The notes: a model not told the origin generated them from the letters alone. DNA of 7,878 bases from Clostridia bacterium (GCA_017620875.1 JAGAUH010000066.1:1-7878), one strand, 5' to 3'. Positions 1-6,764 are shown, counted from the stretch's first letter. A program made the numbers and translations.

Positions 1-47
1 AATTTAGTTATTATTCGATTAAAATTTATGTAAAATAGCCATAATAA

Positions 48-560
48 TTATAAAATTTTGCATATAAAACAAGCAAAAATAACAGAGCAAAAAAACGCAA
101 TTATGCTAAATAATATTGGCATATAAAGTTTTTTGTTTTTACAACTACAAAAATAAACGGAACTTACGTAAAAAACTGCTTCGCTACTAGCGTACACGCA
201 AGAACCGCACCGAGAAATATAACTGTCAACGCCGTATTTGGTGTATAAATTAGACAATAATCCTAAACTACCACTACCCGAAAAGGGCTTTATAATTACT
301 AACGGAGCAATTTCGGGCGGGATAGATAAAAATTTAAAAATAGGCGATAAAAATTTTACAAATCTTTCGCTAAGTCCACTCGTGGTAAAAAGTTCGCTCA
401 TAATAAAAATGCCCACTAAATAGGGGAATAGTGAGTATATTAATGGTAAAGATTTTTTTATACCTAAAATAAAGTTGTCGTAAACGGCAACTTTTTTTAA
501 TTTGCAATATAAAACTAATAAAATAAATAATAGCGGTACAATATAATTAAATATCTTCAT
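48..560 (-). CDS. spmB: Spore maturation protein B (SpmB), Gate-domain membrane protein
   Basis: 170-residue integral membrane protein, close to the usual SpmB length. Hydrophobic segments lie at about residues 5-19, 38-56, 84-104 and 146-168. The family signature is clear: KPFSGSGSLGLL at 91-102, then a Y-G-x-D-S stretch at 109-113 and a FYVSSVYF segment at 130-137. SpmA and SpmB are known in Bacillus subtilis to be needed for normal spore core dehydration and heat resistance; the biochemical activity of these nucleoside-recognition (Gate) domain proteins is not settled. The start overlaps the end of spmA by 14 nt, so translation is probably coupled; the ATG has no clear Shine-Dalgarno of its own. 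Unusually, it has C118, C121, C138 and C140 (CxxC and CxC) in a region where cysteines are not expected. No convincing terminator is seen between the stop and the window edge. Confidence 0.9.
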   Translation of the reverse strand: MKIFNYIVPLLFILLVLYCKLKKVAVYDNFILGIKKSLPLIYSLFPYLVGIFIMSELFTTSGLSERFVKFLSPIFKFLSIPPEIAPLVIIKPFSGSGSLGLLSNLYTKYGVDSYISRCGSCVYASSEAVFYVSSVYFCSCKNKKLYMPILFSIIAFFCSVIFACFICKIL

Positions 561-1101
561 TTTTTATAAAAATTTTAACTAAAAACAAACCCACAAAGGC
601 AAAAACTATGCTAGATAAAAAAGTAGGTATTATAATATCGTATGGGTTATTAGATAAAAATTTTGCCCTTAAACTTATAACTGAAGTTGGCAACAAGCAT
701 AACCCCGTGCAAGATAAAATAAAAAGTGTAGAAACGCCTTTTAAATTGTTTTGTTTATCTAAATTGTTACAAGCGGAAATACCAAGTGGTGTTGCAATAC
801 CGCTCATACCAAGTAAATTTGCCGATATGTTTAAAGATATTAGTGTGTTTGTTTCTTTATCTACTTTGCCAAAAAGTTTTTTAATTGGCAAAAACAATAT
901 TTTTGCGAGTTTTTGCCCCAATCCACTTGCTTCTACCAAACTAAAAAATCCAAGCCAAAGTGCATAAGTTGGTAGTAGAGTTAGGCATAAAGAAATTGCC
1001 TTTTCGCCACCTAAAAGCATAGTTGGTAAAATTTGCGTTGGGTTTATGCAAATAAGCGCTACCAAAGAACTTAGCAATATAAAGGCAAAAACAGTATTCA
1101 T
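547..1101 (-). CDS. spmA: Spore maturation protein A (SpmA), Gate-domain membrane protein
   Basis: 184-residue membrane protein, slightly shorter than typical SpmA. It has an N-terminal hydrophobic helix, a GGEKA motif (31-35) leading into an amphipathic/hydrophobic region, the family core N-I-S-A-N-L-L-G-M-S-G-I-A-T-P-L-G at 91-107, and two more hydrophobic helices near 125-145 and 160-178. It pairs with the overlapping downstream spmB. The frame stays open upstream to an ATG at 1197, but those extra 32 residues run into the intergenic repeat unit and do not resemble SpmA. The ATG at 1101 gives the expected MNTVFAF-type N-terminus and is preferred. No good Shine-Dalgarno precedes it. In Bacillus the pair is transcribed in the mother cell; no convincing sporulation sigma promoter could be identified here. 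Confidence 0.9.
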   Translation of the reverse strand: MNTVFAFILLSSLVALICINPTQILPTMLLGGEKAISLCLTLLPTYALWLGFFSLVEASGLGQKLAKILFLPIKKLFGKVDKETNTLISLNISANLLGMSGIATPLGISACNNLDKQNNLKGVSTLFILSCTGLCLLPTSVISLRAKFLSNNPYDIIIPTFLSSIVFAFVGLFLVKIFIKNEDI

Positions 1102-1135
1102 ATTAAATGGTATGATAAAAAAAATATAATTATGT

Positions 1136-1164
1136 TTTACTTTTATTATTTTTTGCTGTATAAT
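1136..1164 (+). promoter_or_regulatory. Candidate sigma-A promoter at the head of the repeat cluster, possibly for metG
   Basis: TTTACT (1136-1141), a 17-nt spacer and a perfect TATAAT (1159-1164). The -35 matches the consensus at four of six positions. Initiation would fall near 1171, at the foot of the first hairpin, giving metG a structured leader of about 460 nt. The three other TATAAT boxes (1304, 1371, 1438) have weaker -35 partners at the proper spacing, so this is the best candidate, but metG may use another promoter. Confidence 0.45.
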
Positions 1165-1303
1165 ATAAGAAGTTAATGCTTTGCTTGCAAGGAGCATTAA
1201 CTTCGCGATATTACAAACAGGAAGTGTAAAAACTTTTGTTTTTACGGCAAAATTTTCAATTTTGCAAAGATTTTGCCTTTGGCAAAAGATTTACAATGTG
1301 GTT
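1159..1303 (+). repeat. Long hairpin repeat unit 1 (L1)
   Basis: 145-nt unit opening with TATAATATAAGAAGTT and followed directly by the next unit. It contains four successive inverted repeats: a 12-bp perfect stem 1169-1180/1193-1204, whose loop holds TTGCTTGCAAGG; an 8-bp perfect stem 1226-1233/1238-1245; an 8-bp perfect stem 1247-1254/1258-1265; and a 7-bp stem 1271-1277/1281-1287. It ends in an ATGTGGTTT tail. Positions 1173-1233 match unit L2 (1448-1508) at 59 of 61 bases by eye. It contains no credible coding frame. The family is not recognised; it could be a structured leader RNA module or a small palindromic mobile element. Confidence 0.8.
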
Positions 1304-1370
1304 TATAATATAAGAAGTTGGAAACTTGTTTACAAGGATTTACAACTTCGCCATATTTCAATCGTTAGAT
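1304..1370 (+). repeat. Short hairpin repeat unit 1 (S1)
   Basis: 67-nt unit, tandem with S2 and 64 of 67 bases identical to it. It opens with TATAATATAAGAAGTT and folds into one interrupted hairpin: GAAGTTG (1314-1320) with CAACTTC (1343-1349), AAA (1322-1324) with TTT (1339-1341), and CTTGT (1325-1329) with ACAAG (1332-1336). It shares the TTGYTTRCAAGGA loop motif and the AACTTCGCSATATT right flank with the long units, so it looks like a shortened relative of them. Confidence 0.8.
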
Positions 1371-1437
1371 TATAATATAAGAAGTTATAAACTTGTTTAC
1401 AAGGATTTACAACTTCGCCATATTTCAATCGTAAGAT
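1371..1437 (+). repeat. Short hairpin repeat unit 2 (S2)
   Basis: 67-nt direct tandem copy of S1, differing at three bases: GG becomes AT at 1387-1388 and T becomes A at 1434. The same hairpin forms: GAAGTT (1381-1386) with AACTTC (1411-1416), TAAA (1388-1391) with TTTA (1406-1409), and CTTGT (1392-1396) with ACAAG (1399-1403). The two adjacent changes remove one pair and create another, keeping the number of paired bases the same. No spacer separates it from its neighbours. Confidence 0.8.
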
Positions 1438-1584
1438 TATAATATAATTAATGCTTTGCTCGCAAGGAGCATTAACTTCGCGATATTAGAAACAGGAAGT
1501 GTAAAAACGATAGTTTTTAGAACAAAACTCTGTTTTGTTAAATCTTTTAACACATTTTAAAAGATTTTTGATGTGGTTTTAATA
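1438..1584 (+). repeat. Long hairpin repeat unit 2 (L2)
   Basis: About 147 nt, opening with TATAATATAA but lacking the GAAG that follows in L1. It has four inverted repeats in the same order as L1: 8 bp (1448-1455/1468-1475) with loop TTGCTCGCAAGG; 7 bp (1502-1508/1513-1519); 8 bp perfect (1521-1528/1532-1539); and 11 bp perfect (1540-1550/1557-1567). It then has the same ATGTGGTTTTAATA-type tail. Hairpins 3 and 4 differ in sequence from those of L1 but keep the structural layout. It ends about 50 nt before the metG start. Confidence 0.8.
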
Positions 1585-1622
1585 CACTTAAAAAATATAC
1601 AAAATATACAAATAACTATACT

Positions 1623-1629
1623 GGAGGGG
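1623..1629 (+). promoter_or_regulatory. metG ribosome binding site
   Basis: GGAGGGG lies just upstream of the ATG at 1633, with 5 nt between GGAGG and the start codon. It decides the metG start over the in-frame ATG at 1573, which lies in the tail of repeat L2 and has no such site. Confidence 0.85.
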
Positions 1630-1632
1630 TTT

Positions 1633-3585
1633 ATGGATAAAAAGACCTTTTATATTACAACACCTATATATTATCCTAGTGGAAATTGGCATATAGGACA
1701 CTGCTACACAACCGTTGTTTGTGATGCTTTTGCTAGATTTAACCGTATGCTAGGCAAAGACGTATTCTTTTTAACGGGTACCGACGAGCACGGTCAAAAA
1801 ATAGAAAAAAAGGCTCAAGAAAAGGGTTTAACCCCTATGGAATTTATAAATCCTTTAGTAGACGAGTTAAAAGAAATTTGGAGATTGTTAGACGTTTCTT
1901 ACGATAAATTTATCCGTACTACCGACGATTATCACGTAAAGAGCGTACAAAAAATATTCGAAAAATTATACGAAAAGGGCGAAATTTACAAATCCGAATA
2001 CGAAGGATTATATTGTGCTCCGTGCGAATCTTTTTGGACGGAAACCCAGTTAGTAGACGGCAAATGTCCGGATTGCGGTAGAGAAGTGCAAAAGGCTAAA
2101 GAAGAAAGTTACTTTTTTAGACTAAGCAAATATGCCGACAAGATTATCGAGTTGTACGAAAACAATAAAGAATTTTTACAACCTAAATCTAGGGTAAACG
2201 AAATGATAAATAACTTTATCAAAAACGACACGGGTTTACAAGATTTATGTGTTTCTCGTACTACTATTAAGTGGGGCGTTCCCGTAACTTTTGATAAAAA
2301 GCACACGGTTTACGTTTGGATAGACGCACTTTCTAACTATATAACCGCCCTTGGATACGGCTCAGAAGACGATAGTTTATATAAAAAATATTGGCCAGTA
2401 GACTTGCACCTTACCGGTAAAGAAATTATTCGTTTCCACGCGATAATTTGGCCTGCAATACTAATGGCATTAGGCGAACCCGTACCTACTCAAGTATACG
2501 GACACGGTTGGCTACTAATTGGTGGAGATAAATTATCTAAAAGTAAACAAGATAAAGTTGGTGCAGAACTAACCGATCCGCTTAAACTTGTACAAAGATA
2601 CGGCTCTGATGCTATAAGATATTTCTTACTAAGAGAAATTCCTTTTGGTAACGACGGCGTTTACACAAACGAATCTTTACTTACTAGGATAAATAGCGAT
2701 TTGGCAAATATCTATGGTAACTTAGTTTCTCGTACCACCGCAATGATAAACAAATATTTTGGTAAACTTCCTAGCGGTAAAATTGCAAACGAATTAGACA
2801 AAGAACTAATAGATATGGCTACAAGTTTGTTTGATAAAGTTCAAGAAAAAATGGACCAAATAAACGTACCGGAAGCCCTTAACGAAATATTTAAAGTGTT
2901 ATCTAGGGCAAACAAGTATATAGACGAAACCGAGCCTTGGAAACTAGCCAAAGACGAAACACAAAAGGCAAGACTTGGCGAAGTGCTTTATAACTTGTCA
3001 GAAGTTATCCGTATTTGTTCGTTAATATTAACGCCGTTTATAACTCAAATGCCTAAAAAAGCGTTAGAAATGTTTGGTCTAGACGATAAAGTTAATATTC
3101 AAGAAGTTAAAACTTACGGAATTTTAAAAGAAGGTATAACCGTTTCTACGGGGGTACTATTCCCAAGAATAGATATGACGGAAGAAATTAAAAAAATGAA
3201 CGAAATTGCAGCGCAAAAACAAGCGCAAAAACAAGAAACTAAGCAAAAAGAAGATGTTAAAGAAGAAATCTCTATAGACGACTTTTTTAAAACCGAACTA
3301 AAAGTTGCCGAAATTATCGCTTGCGAAAAAGTTGCAAAAAGTAAAAAATTACTTAAGAGCACCTTAAAAGTTGGCGAAGAAACAAGACAAGTTGTGTCTG
3401 GGCTAGCAGAGTATTACACGCCAGAACAAATGGTTGGTAAAAAAGTAATTTTAGTTGCCAACTTAAAGCCTGCAAAACTTTGTGGAGAACTATCCCAAGG
3501 AATGCTATTATGCGCCGAAAAAGACGGGAAAGTTTGCCTAATCACCCCAGAGCAAGATATGCCTAGCGGTAGCACCGTTAGATAA
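1633..3585 (+). CDS. metG: Methionyl-tRNA synthetase with C-terminal tRNA-binding domain
   Basis: 650-residue cytoplasmic class I aminoacyl-tRNA synthetase that charges tRNA-Met with methionine using ATP. The ATP-binding HIGH motif is at 20-23 and the second signature is KLSKS at 300-304. A single zinc knuckle is formed by C128-x2-C131 and C145-x2-C148. The anticodon-binding helical domain follows (about 360-510), then a charged Gln/Lys-rich linker (517-545) and an OB-fold tRNA-binding domain (546-650), including the SQGMLL segment typical of the Trbp111/Arc1p type. Length and architecture match Bacillus/Clostridium MetRS. The stretch after KLSKS (KQDKVGAELTDP) is about five residues longer than the usual KGNVVDP-like form. 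It is first gene of a metG-tatD-rsmA operon. The upstream interval contains hairpin repeats but no recognisable T-box or S-box. Confidence 0.97.
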   Translation: MDKKTFYITTPIYYPSGNWHIGHCYTTVVCDAFARFNRMLGKDVFFLTGTDEHGQKIEKKAQEKGLTPMEFINPLVDELKEIWRLLDVSYDKFIRTTDDYHVKSVQKIFEKLYEKGEIYKSEYEGLYCAPCESFWTETQLVDGKCPDCGREVQKAKEESYFFRLSKYADKIIELYENNKEFLQPKSRVNEMINNFIKNDTGLQDLCVSRTTIKWGVPVTFDKKHTVYVWIDALSNYITALGYGSEDDSLYKKYWPVDLHLTGKEIIRFHAIIWPAILMALGEPVPTQVYGHGWLLIGGDKLSKSKQDKVGAELTDPLKLVQRYGSDAIRYFLLREIPFGNDGVYTNESLLTRINSDLANIYGNLVSRTTAMINKYFGKLPSGKIANELDKELIDMATSLFDKVQEKMDQINVPEALNEIFKVLSRANKYIDETEPWKLAKDETQKARLGEVLYNLSEVIRICSLILTPFITQMPKKALEMFGLDDKVNIQEVKTYGILKEGITVSTGVLFPRIDMTEEIKKMNEIAAQKQAQKQETKQKEDVKEEISIDDFFKTELKVAEIIACEKVAKSKKLLKSTLKVGEETRQVVSGLAEYYTPEQMVGKKVILVANLKPAKLCGELSQGMLLCAEKDGKVCLITPEQDMPSGSTVR

Positions 3586-3609
3586 AAGTAGGGCTATATA
3601 ACGATTAAT

Positions 3610-4371
3610 ATGAAATATATAGACGTACACACCCACTTAACGGATAGTAGGTTAGACGTAGAAAACTTGTATAAAGAACTAAATGGCAATACTATCGTCG
3701 TTAATTCCGGTTACGATTTAGATAGTACGAGTTATTCCGTAACCCTTGCAGAAAAATACCAAGATAGTTATTTTACTTGTGGATTACACCCTAACGAATT
3801 AAAGGGGGATTACAACAGTTTTTTATCTGGTTTTTACGATATATGCAAGCATAAAAAATGTTTAGCGGTTGGCGAGTGTGGGCTAGATTATCACTATTCG
3901 CCAGAGCAAAAACAAGAACAAAAAAAGATTTTTATAGAGCAAATAAAAATTGCCGACGAGTTAAATATGCCACTCGTTATACACTCTAGAGAGTGCGTGC
4001 AAGATATGTTAAATATTATAGAAGAATATAAAGGTTATTTAAATAACGGAATATTGCTTCATTGTTTTTCAGATAGCGCAGAAGTTGCTAAAATATTGCT
4101 TAAATATAACGCATATTTTTCTTTTGGCGGAGTAATAACTTTTAAAAACGCTAAAAAAGAAAGAGTTTTAAAAGAGATACCAATAGATAGGGTTTTATCC
4201 GAAACGGATAGTCCTTATATGGCGCCCGTGCCTTATAGGGGTACGCTAAACACAAGCAAAAATATACCTATTATCGTAGATAAACTTGCTAAAATTTACG
4301 GCGTAGAGCATAACGAGTTAAAAGAGCAAATTTTAATAAATGCACAAAATTTTTATAAGGTAAAATTTTAA
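3610..4371 (+). CDS. tatD: TatD family metal-dependent hydrolase/DNase
   Basis: 253 residues, normal TatD length, expected to be a cytoplasmic TIM-barrel hydrolase with two metals. Visible ligands are the HxH motif at H7 and H9, E89 in GECGLDYH, H125 in VIHSRE, H151 in LHCFSD and D200 in ETDSPYMAP. TatD proteins are reported to have metal-dependent DNase/exonuclease activity and roles in DNA repair or turnover; the true substrate here is inferred from the family. It starts 24 nt after metG and stops 1 nt before rsmA, so it is almost certainly cotranscribed. The Shine-Dalgarno is weak, but the start places HTH at residues 7-9, as in other TatD proteins. The gene corresponds to yabD in the Bacillus metS-yabD cluster. 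Confidence 0.93.
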   Translation: MKYIDVHTHLTDSRLDVENLYKELNGNTIVVNSGYDLDSTSYSVTLAEKYQDSYFTCGLHPNELKGDYNSFLSGFYDICKHKKCLAVGECGLDYHYSPEQKQEQKKIFIEQIKIADELNMPLVIHSRECVQDMLNIIEEYKGYLNNGILLHCFSDSAEVAKILLKYNAYFSFGGVITFKNAKKERVLKEIPIDRVLSETDSPYMAPVPYRGTLNTSKNIPIIVDKLAKIYGVEHNELKEQILINAQNFYKVKF

Positions 4372-4372
4372 T

Positions 4373-5197
4373 ATGGATTTAAAAAAGATATTACAAGAAA
4401 ATAATTTTTCGTTTAAAAAAAATTTTGGTCAAAATTTTTTAAGCGATAATACCATATTAGAGCAAATTGCCGTTGGCGCAGGCGTAACTAAAGAAGATAG
4501 GGTTTTAGAAATTGGCGTAGGCGCAGGAACTTTAACAAGGGTACTTTCTTCCCACGCAAAAAAAGTAGTTGGGTACGAAATAGATAAGTCTTTAAAGGGC
4601 GTTTTAGATAAAACTTTAAACGGATTAGACAACGTAGAAATAGTCTTTGCAGACGCGTTAAAAACTTCTATAGAAGAAATAGAAAAAAAGATTGGCGGTG
4701 AGTATAGGGTGGTTGCAAATATACCTTATTACATAACTAGCCCACTCATTATGAAGTTTGTAGATACCGCTACTAAGTGCAAAAGCATAACCGCAATGAT
4801 ACAAAAAGAAGTTGCCGAGCGTATTTGCGCTAAAGAAGGCACTGCCGATTACGGTAGTATTACGGTTGGCGTAAACGCCGTTGCAAACACTAGCATTATA
4901 GTAAACGTAGACAAAACAAAATTTTATCCAATGCCAAAGGTAGATTCTGCAGTCGTTCATATAGTAATGGATAAAACAAAGTACGATATCGTAGATATAA
5001 AAATTTTTAGAGATTTAGTAAGGTGCGCTTTTTCTAGTAGAAGAAAGACTTTTGTAAATAATTTAATTAACAATTTTAAGTTTACAAGAGAGCAAGCAGA
5101 AAATCTTTTAGTAAGCCAAAACTTAGATATTATGTGTAGGGGAGAAACTTTATCGCCTTTACAATTTGTACAACTTGCTAACTCAATTGCAAAATAA
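4373..5197 (+). CDS. rsmA: 16S rRNA (adenine1518-N6/adenine1519-N6)-dimethyltransferase RsmA (KsgA)
   Basis: 274-residue SAM-dependent methyltransferase that dimethylates two adjacent adenosines in the 3'-terminal helix of 16S rRNA, a late step in 30S assembly. Visible motifs in order are FGQNFL at 18-23 (near the SAM site), motif I EIGVGAGTLT at 46-55, the acidic residue of motif II in YEID at 68-71, the catalytic motif NIPYY at 116-120, QKEVAERI at 144-151 and PMPKVDSAVV at 186-195, followed by the C-terminal helical domain. Loss of this enzyme is a known route to kasugamycin resistance; this copy looks intact. The ATG is 1 nt after the tatD stop, with a TAAGG at 4356-4360 inside tatD, suggesting coupling. 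The rnmV gene that often sits between tatD and rsmA is missing. Confidence 0.96.
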   Translation: MDLKKILQENNFSFKKNFGQNFLSDNTILEQIAVGAGVTKEDRVLEIGVGAGTLTRVLSSHAKKVVGYEIDKSLKGVLDKTLNGLDNVEIVFADALKTSIEEIEKKIGGEYRVVANIPYYITSPLIMKFVDTATKCKSITAMIQKEVAERICAKEGTADYGSITVGVNAVANTSIIVNVDKTKFYPMPKVDSAVVHIVMDKTKYDIVDIKIFRDLVRCAFSSRRKTFVNNLINNFKFTREQAENLLVSQNLDIMCRGETLSPLQFVQLANSIAK

Positions 5198-5202
5198 ATT
5201 AA

Positions 5203-5239
5203 CCCCAATTTACAAAAAAGTAAATTGGGGACTTTTTTT
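5203..5239 (+). terminator. Intrinsic terminator of the metG-tatD-rsmA operon
   Basis: Perfect 11-bp stem CCCCAATTTAC (5203-5213) / GTAAATTGGGG (5220-5230) with an A6 loop, followed by AC and seven T residues. It lies 5 nt after the rsmA stop. Confidence 0.93.
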
Positions 5240-5254
5240 ATATAAAATAACAAT

Positions 5255-5279
5255 AAAAAAGCCACTTTTAAAAGTGGCT
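5255..5279 (-). terminator. Intrinsic terminator of the symporter gene
   Basis: Perfect palindrome GCCACTTTTAAAAGTGGC (5261-5278), extended by one A:T pair at 5260/5279, with six A residues on the plus strand at 5255-5260, which is a U-tract on the minus strand. It lies 7 nt beyond the symporter stop, convergent with the operon terminator on the other strand. Confidence 0.88.
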
Positions 5280-5286
5280 AATTTTA

Positions 5287-6756
5287 TTATTCGATATTGT
5301 CTTCTTGCGTTTCGTTTTGTAAATTTTCTTTATAAGCGGATATCATAGGTTCTAAGTTTTCGCCTTTTTTTCTTGCAAAATAGTTTTTTGTTATTTTTAC
5401 CACTACGTTAGATAAAAAGATTAGCGCAATTAGGTTTGGTAAACACATTAACACGTTAGACACGTCAGATAAATTCCAAACTATATCACTCTCAACAATT
5501 GCCCATAAAACTATTAAAACAACAAATAGCGTTTTAAATATAATAGTTGCAATTTGCTGAGCCTTACTACCAAATTTTTCAAAGATAAATTCTATGCTTT
5601 TTTCACCGTAAAACGCCCACGCAAGTATCGTTGTAAAGGCAAATACAGGTAAAATAATGCTAAAAGCAACTTTTCCAAAACTACCAAAGGTGTTAGAAAA
5701 AGCAGATATTGCAACGGCGGTGTCAATGCTAGTAGAAGAAAGGGTAGTTAAGTCGAAACTAGATAGTATTATTAAAGAAGTTAGCGTGCAAACTACAAAG
5801 GTGTCTATAAACACGGCAAGTATTCCCCAAAGCCCTTGTTTAACGGGTTCGGTTTCGTTGGTAGAGGCGTGCGCAATACTAGATGAGCCAAGCCCCGCCT
5901 CGTTAGAGAAAATACCCCTAGACATACCTTTTTGAATTATTTGGCTAGTTGCATAACCCAAAATACCACCGCCTGCGCTTTTAAAGTTAAAAGCGTATTT
6001 AAAAATGCTTTTAATTGCAAAAGGTAAACTTTGATAGTTAGAGCATATAATAATTATTGCAAGTATAAAAAACGCAATAGTCATAAAAGGCACTAAAAAA
6101 GAACTTACTTTACCAATTCTTTTAACGCCACCTAAAATAATTAACGCAATTAAAACTGCTACAATTGTACCAATTAAAAGTTTTAACCATACTTCGTCGT
6201 TTCCTATACTGCCAACTATCGTGCTACTAATTTTATTGGTTTGCACCGCGCTCATTCCAACGGAAGCAATTAGGCAAAAAACACAAGCAATATATGCTAG
6301 CCACTTTAATTTTAATCCGTTAGTTATGTAATAGGCAGGTCCGCCAACGTATTCCCCTTTACTGTTTTTTTTGCGATAATAAACGGATAAAACCGTTTCG
6401 GTATAGTTTGTTACCATACCAAAAAACGCAGAAATCCACATCCAAAAAATAGCCCCGGGACCACCCGTTAAAATAGCGTTGGTAACGCCTATAATATTGC
6501 CCGTTCCAATAGAACCGCTAATTGCGGTAGAAAAGGCTTCAAAGGCGGAAACGGATTTTTTATTGTTTTTAACTTTTACGCTCTTTGCAGAAGAAATTAG
6601 GGTAGAGTTTATCGTATGCGGAAATTTTCTCACTTGTAAAAATTTTAGCTTAAAGGTTAAATAAATTCCCGTTCCTAAAATAATAATTATAGTAGGCCAA
6701 CCCCATATTCCAAACTGAGAAGACGTTAAAAAGTTTAGTATTTCAGAAAAACTCAA
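5287..6756 (-). CDS. Sodium:alanine/glycine symporter, AGCS family
   Basis: 489-residue polytopic inner-membrane protein with about ten or eleven hydrophobic segments, typical AGCS length. Family motifs are clear: GSIGTGNI (81-88), GPGAIFWMW (99-107), GGPAYYI (138-144) and RGIFSNEAGLGSSSIAHA (280-297), which belong to the conserved cation/substrate core. Members import alanine or glycine driven by sodium or protons; the exact amino acid cannot be read from the sequence. The start is TTG at 6756, chosen because an AGGAG lies 8 nt upstream and the protein begins at the normal family position; no ATG is better placed. The C-terminal tail (about 460-489) is charged and acidic. It is monocistronic, with its own promoter and terminator. 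It could equally be named alsT/agcS/dagA-like; no specific symbol is justified. Confidence 0.95.
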   Translation of the reverse strand: MSFSEILNFLTSSQFGIWGWPTIIIILGTGIYLTFKLKFLQVRKFPHTINSTLISSAKSVKVKNNKKSVSAFEAFSTAISGSIGTGNIIGVTNAILTGGPGAIFWMWISAFFGMVTNYTETVLSVYYRKKNSKGEYVGGPAYYITNGLKLKWLAYIACVFCLIASVGMSAVQTNKISSTIVGSIGNDEVWLKLLIGTIVAVLIALIILGGVKRIGKVSSFLVPFMTIAFFILAIIIICSNYQSLPFAIKSIFKYAFNFKSAGGGILGYATSQIIQKGMSRGIFSNEAGLGSSSIAHASTNETEPVKQGLWGILAVFIDTFVVCTLTSLIILSSFDLTTLSSTSIDTAVAISAFSNTFGSFGKVAFSIILPVFAFTTILAWAFYGEKSIEFIFEKFGSKAQQIATIIFKTLFVVLIVLWAIVESDIVWNLSDVSNVLMCLPNLIALIFLSNVVVKITKNYFARKKGENLEPMISAYKENLQNETQEDNIE

Positions 6757-6764
6757 AACGTTTG

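Noticed and set aside
608..967. Plus-strand open frame of 119 codons
   Set aside because: It lies wholly antisense within spmA, whose product has clear family motifs; the plus-strand protein resembles nothing and has no ribosome binding site.
1181..1375. Plus-strand open frame of 64 codons starting inside the repeat cluster
   Set aside because: It runs through hairpins of unit L1 and the S1 unit with no ribosome binding site; the frame is not kept between repeat copies.
1304..1437. CRISPR-like array
   Set aside because: The repeats are 67 nt, directly abutting with no unique spacers, only two near-identical copies, and no cas genes nearby.
1592..1609. Two adjacent AAAATATAC copies before metG
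   Set aside because: A 9-bp direct repeat in very AT-rich leader sequence is easily explained by composition; no operator could be supported.
1102..1632. T-box or SAM riboswitch upstream of metG
   Set aside because: No T-box AGGGTGGNACCGCG-type sequence, no SAM-I core and no terminator with a U-tract before metG were found; the repeats are the only structure.
1573..1632. Upstream ATG extending metG by 20 residues
   Set aside because: It lies in the repeat tail, has no ribosome binding site, and the ATG at 1633 has GGAGGGG and the standard MetRS N-terminus.
4658..4960. Minus-strand open frame of 100 codons
   Set aside because: Antisense shadow of rsmA, which has full methyltransferase motifs.
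4957..5265. Minus-strand open frame of 102 codons across the rsmA end and terminators
   Set aside because: It overlaps rsmA antisense and both intrinsic terminators, with no start signal.
5657..5935. Plus-strand open frame of 92 codons
   Set aside because: Antisense shadow of the AGCS symporter.
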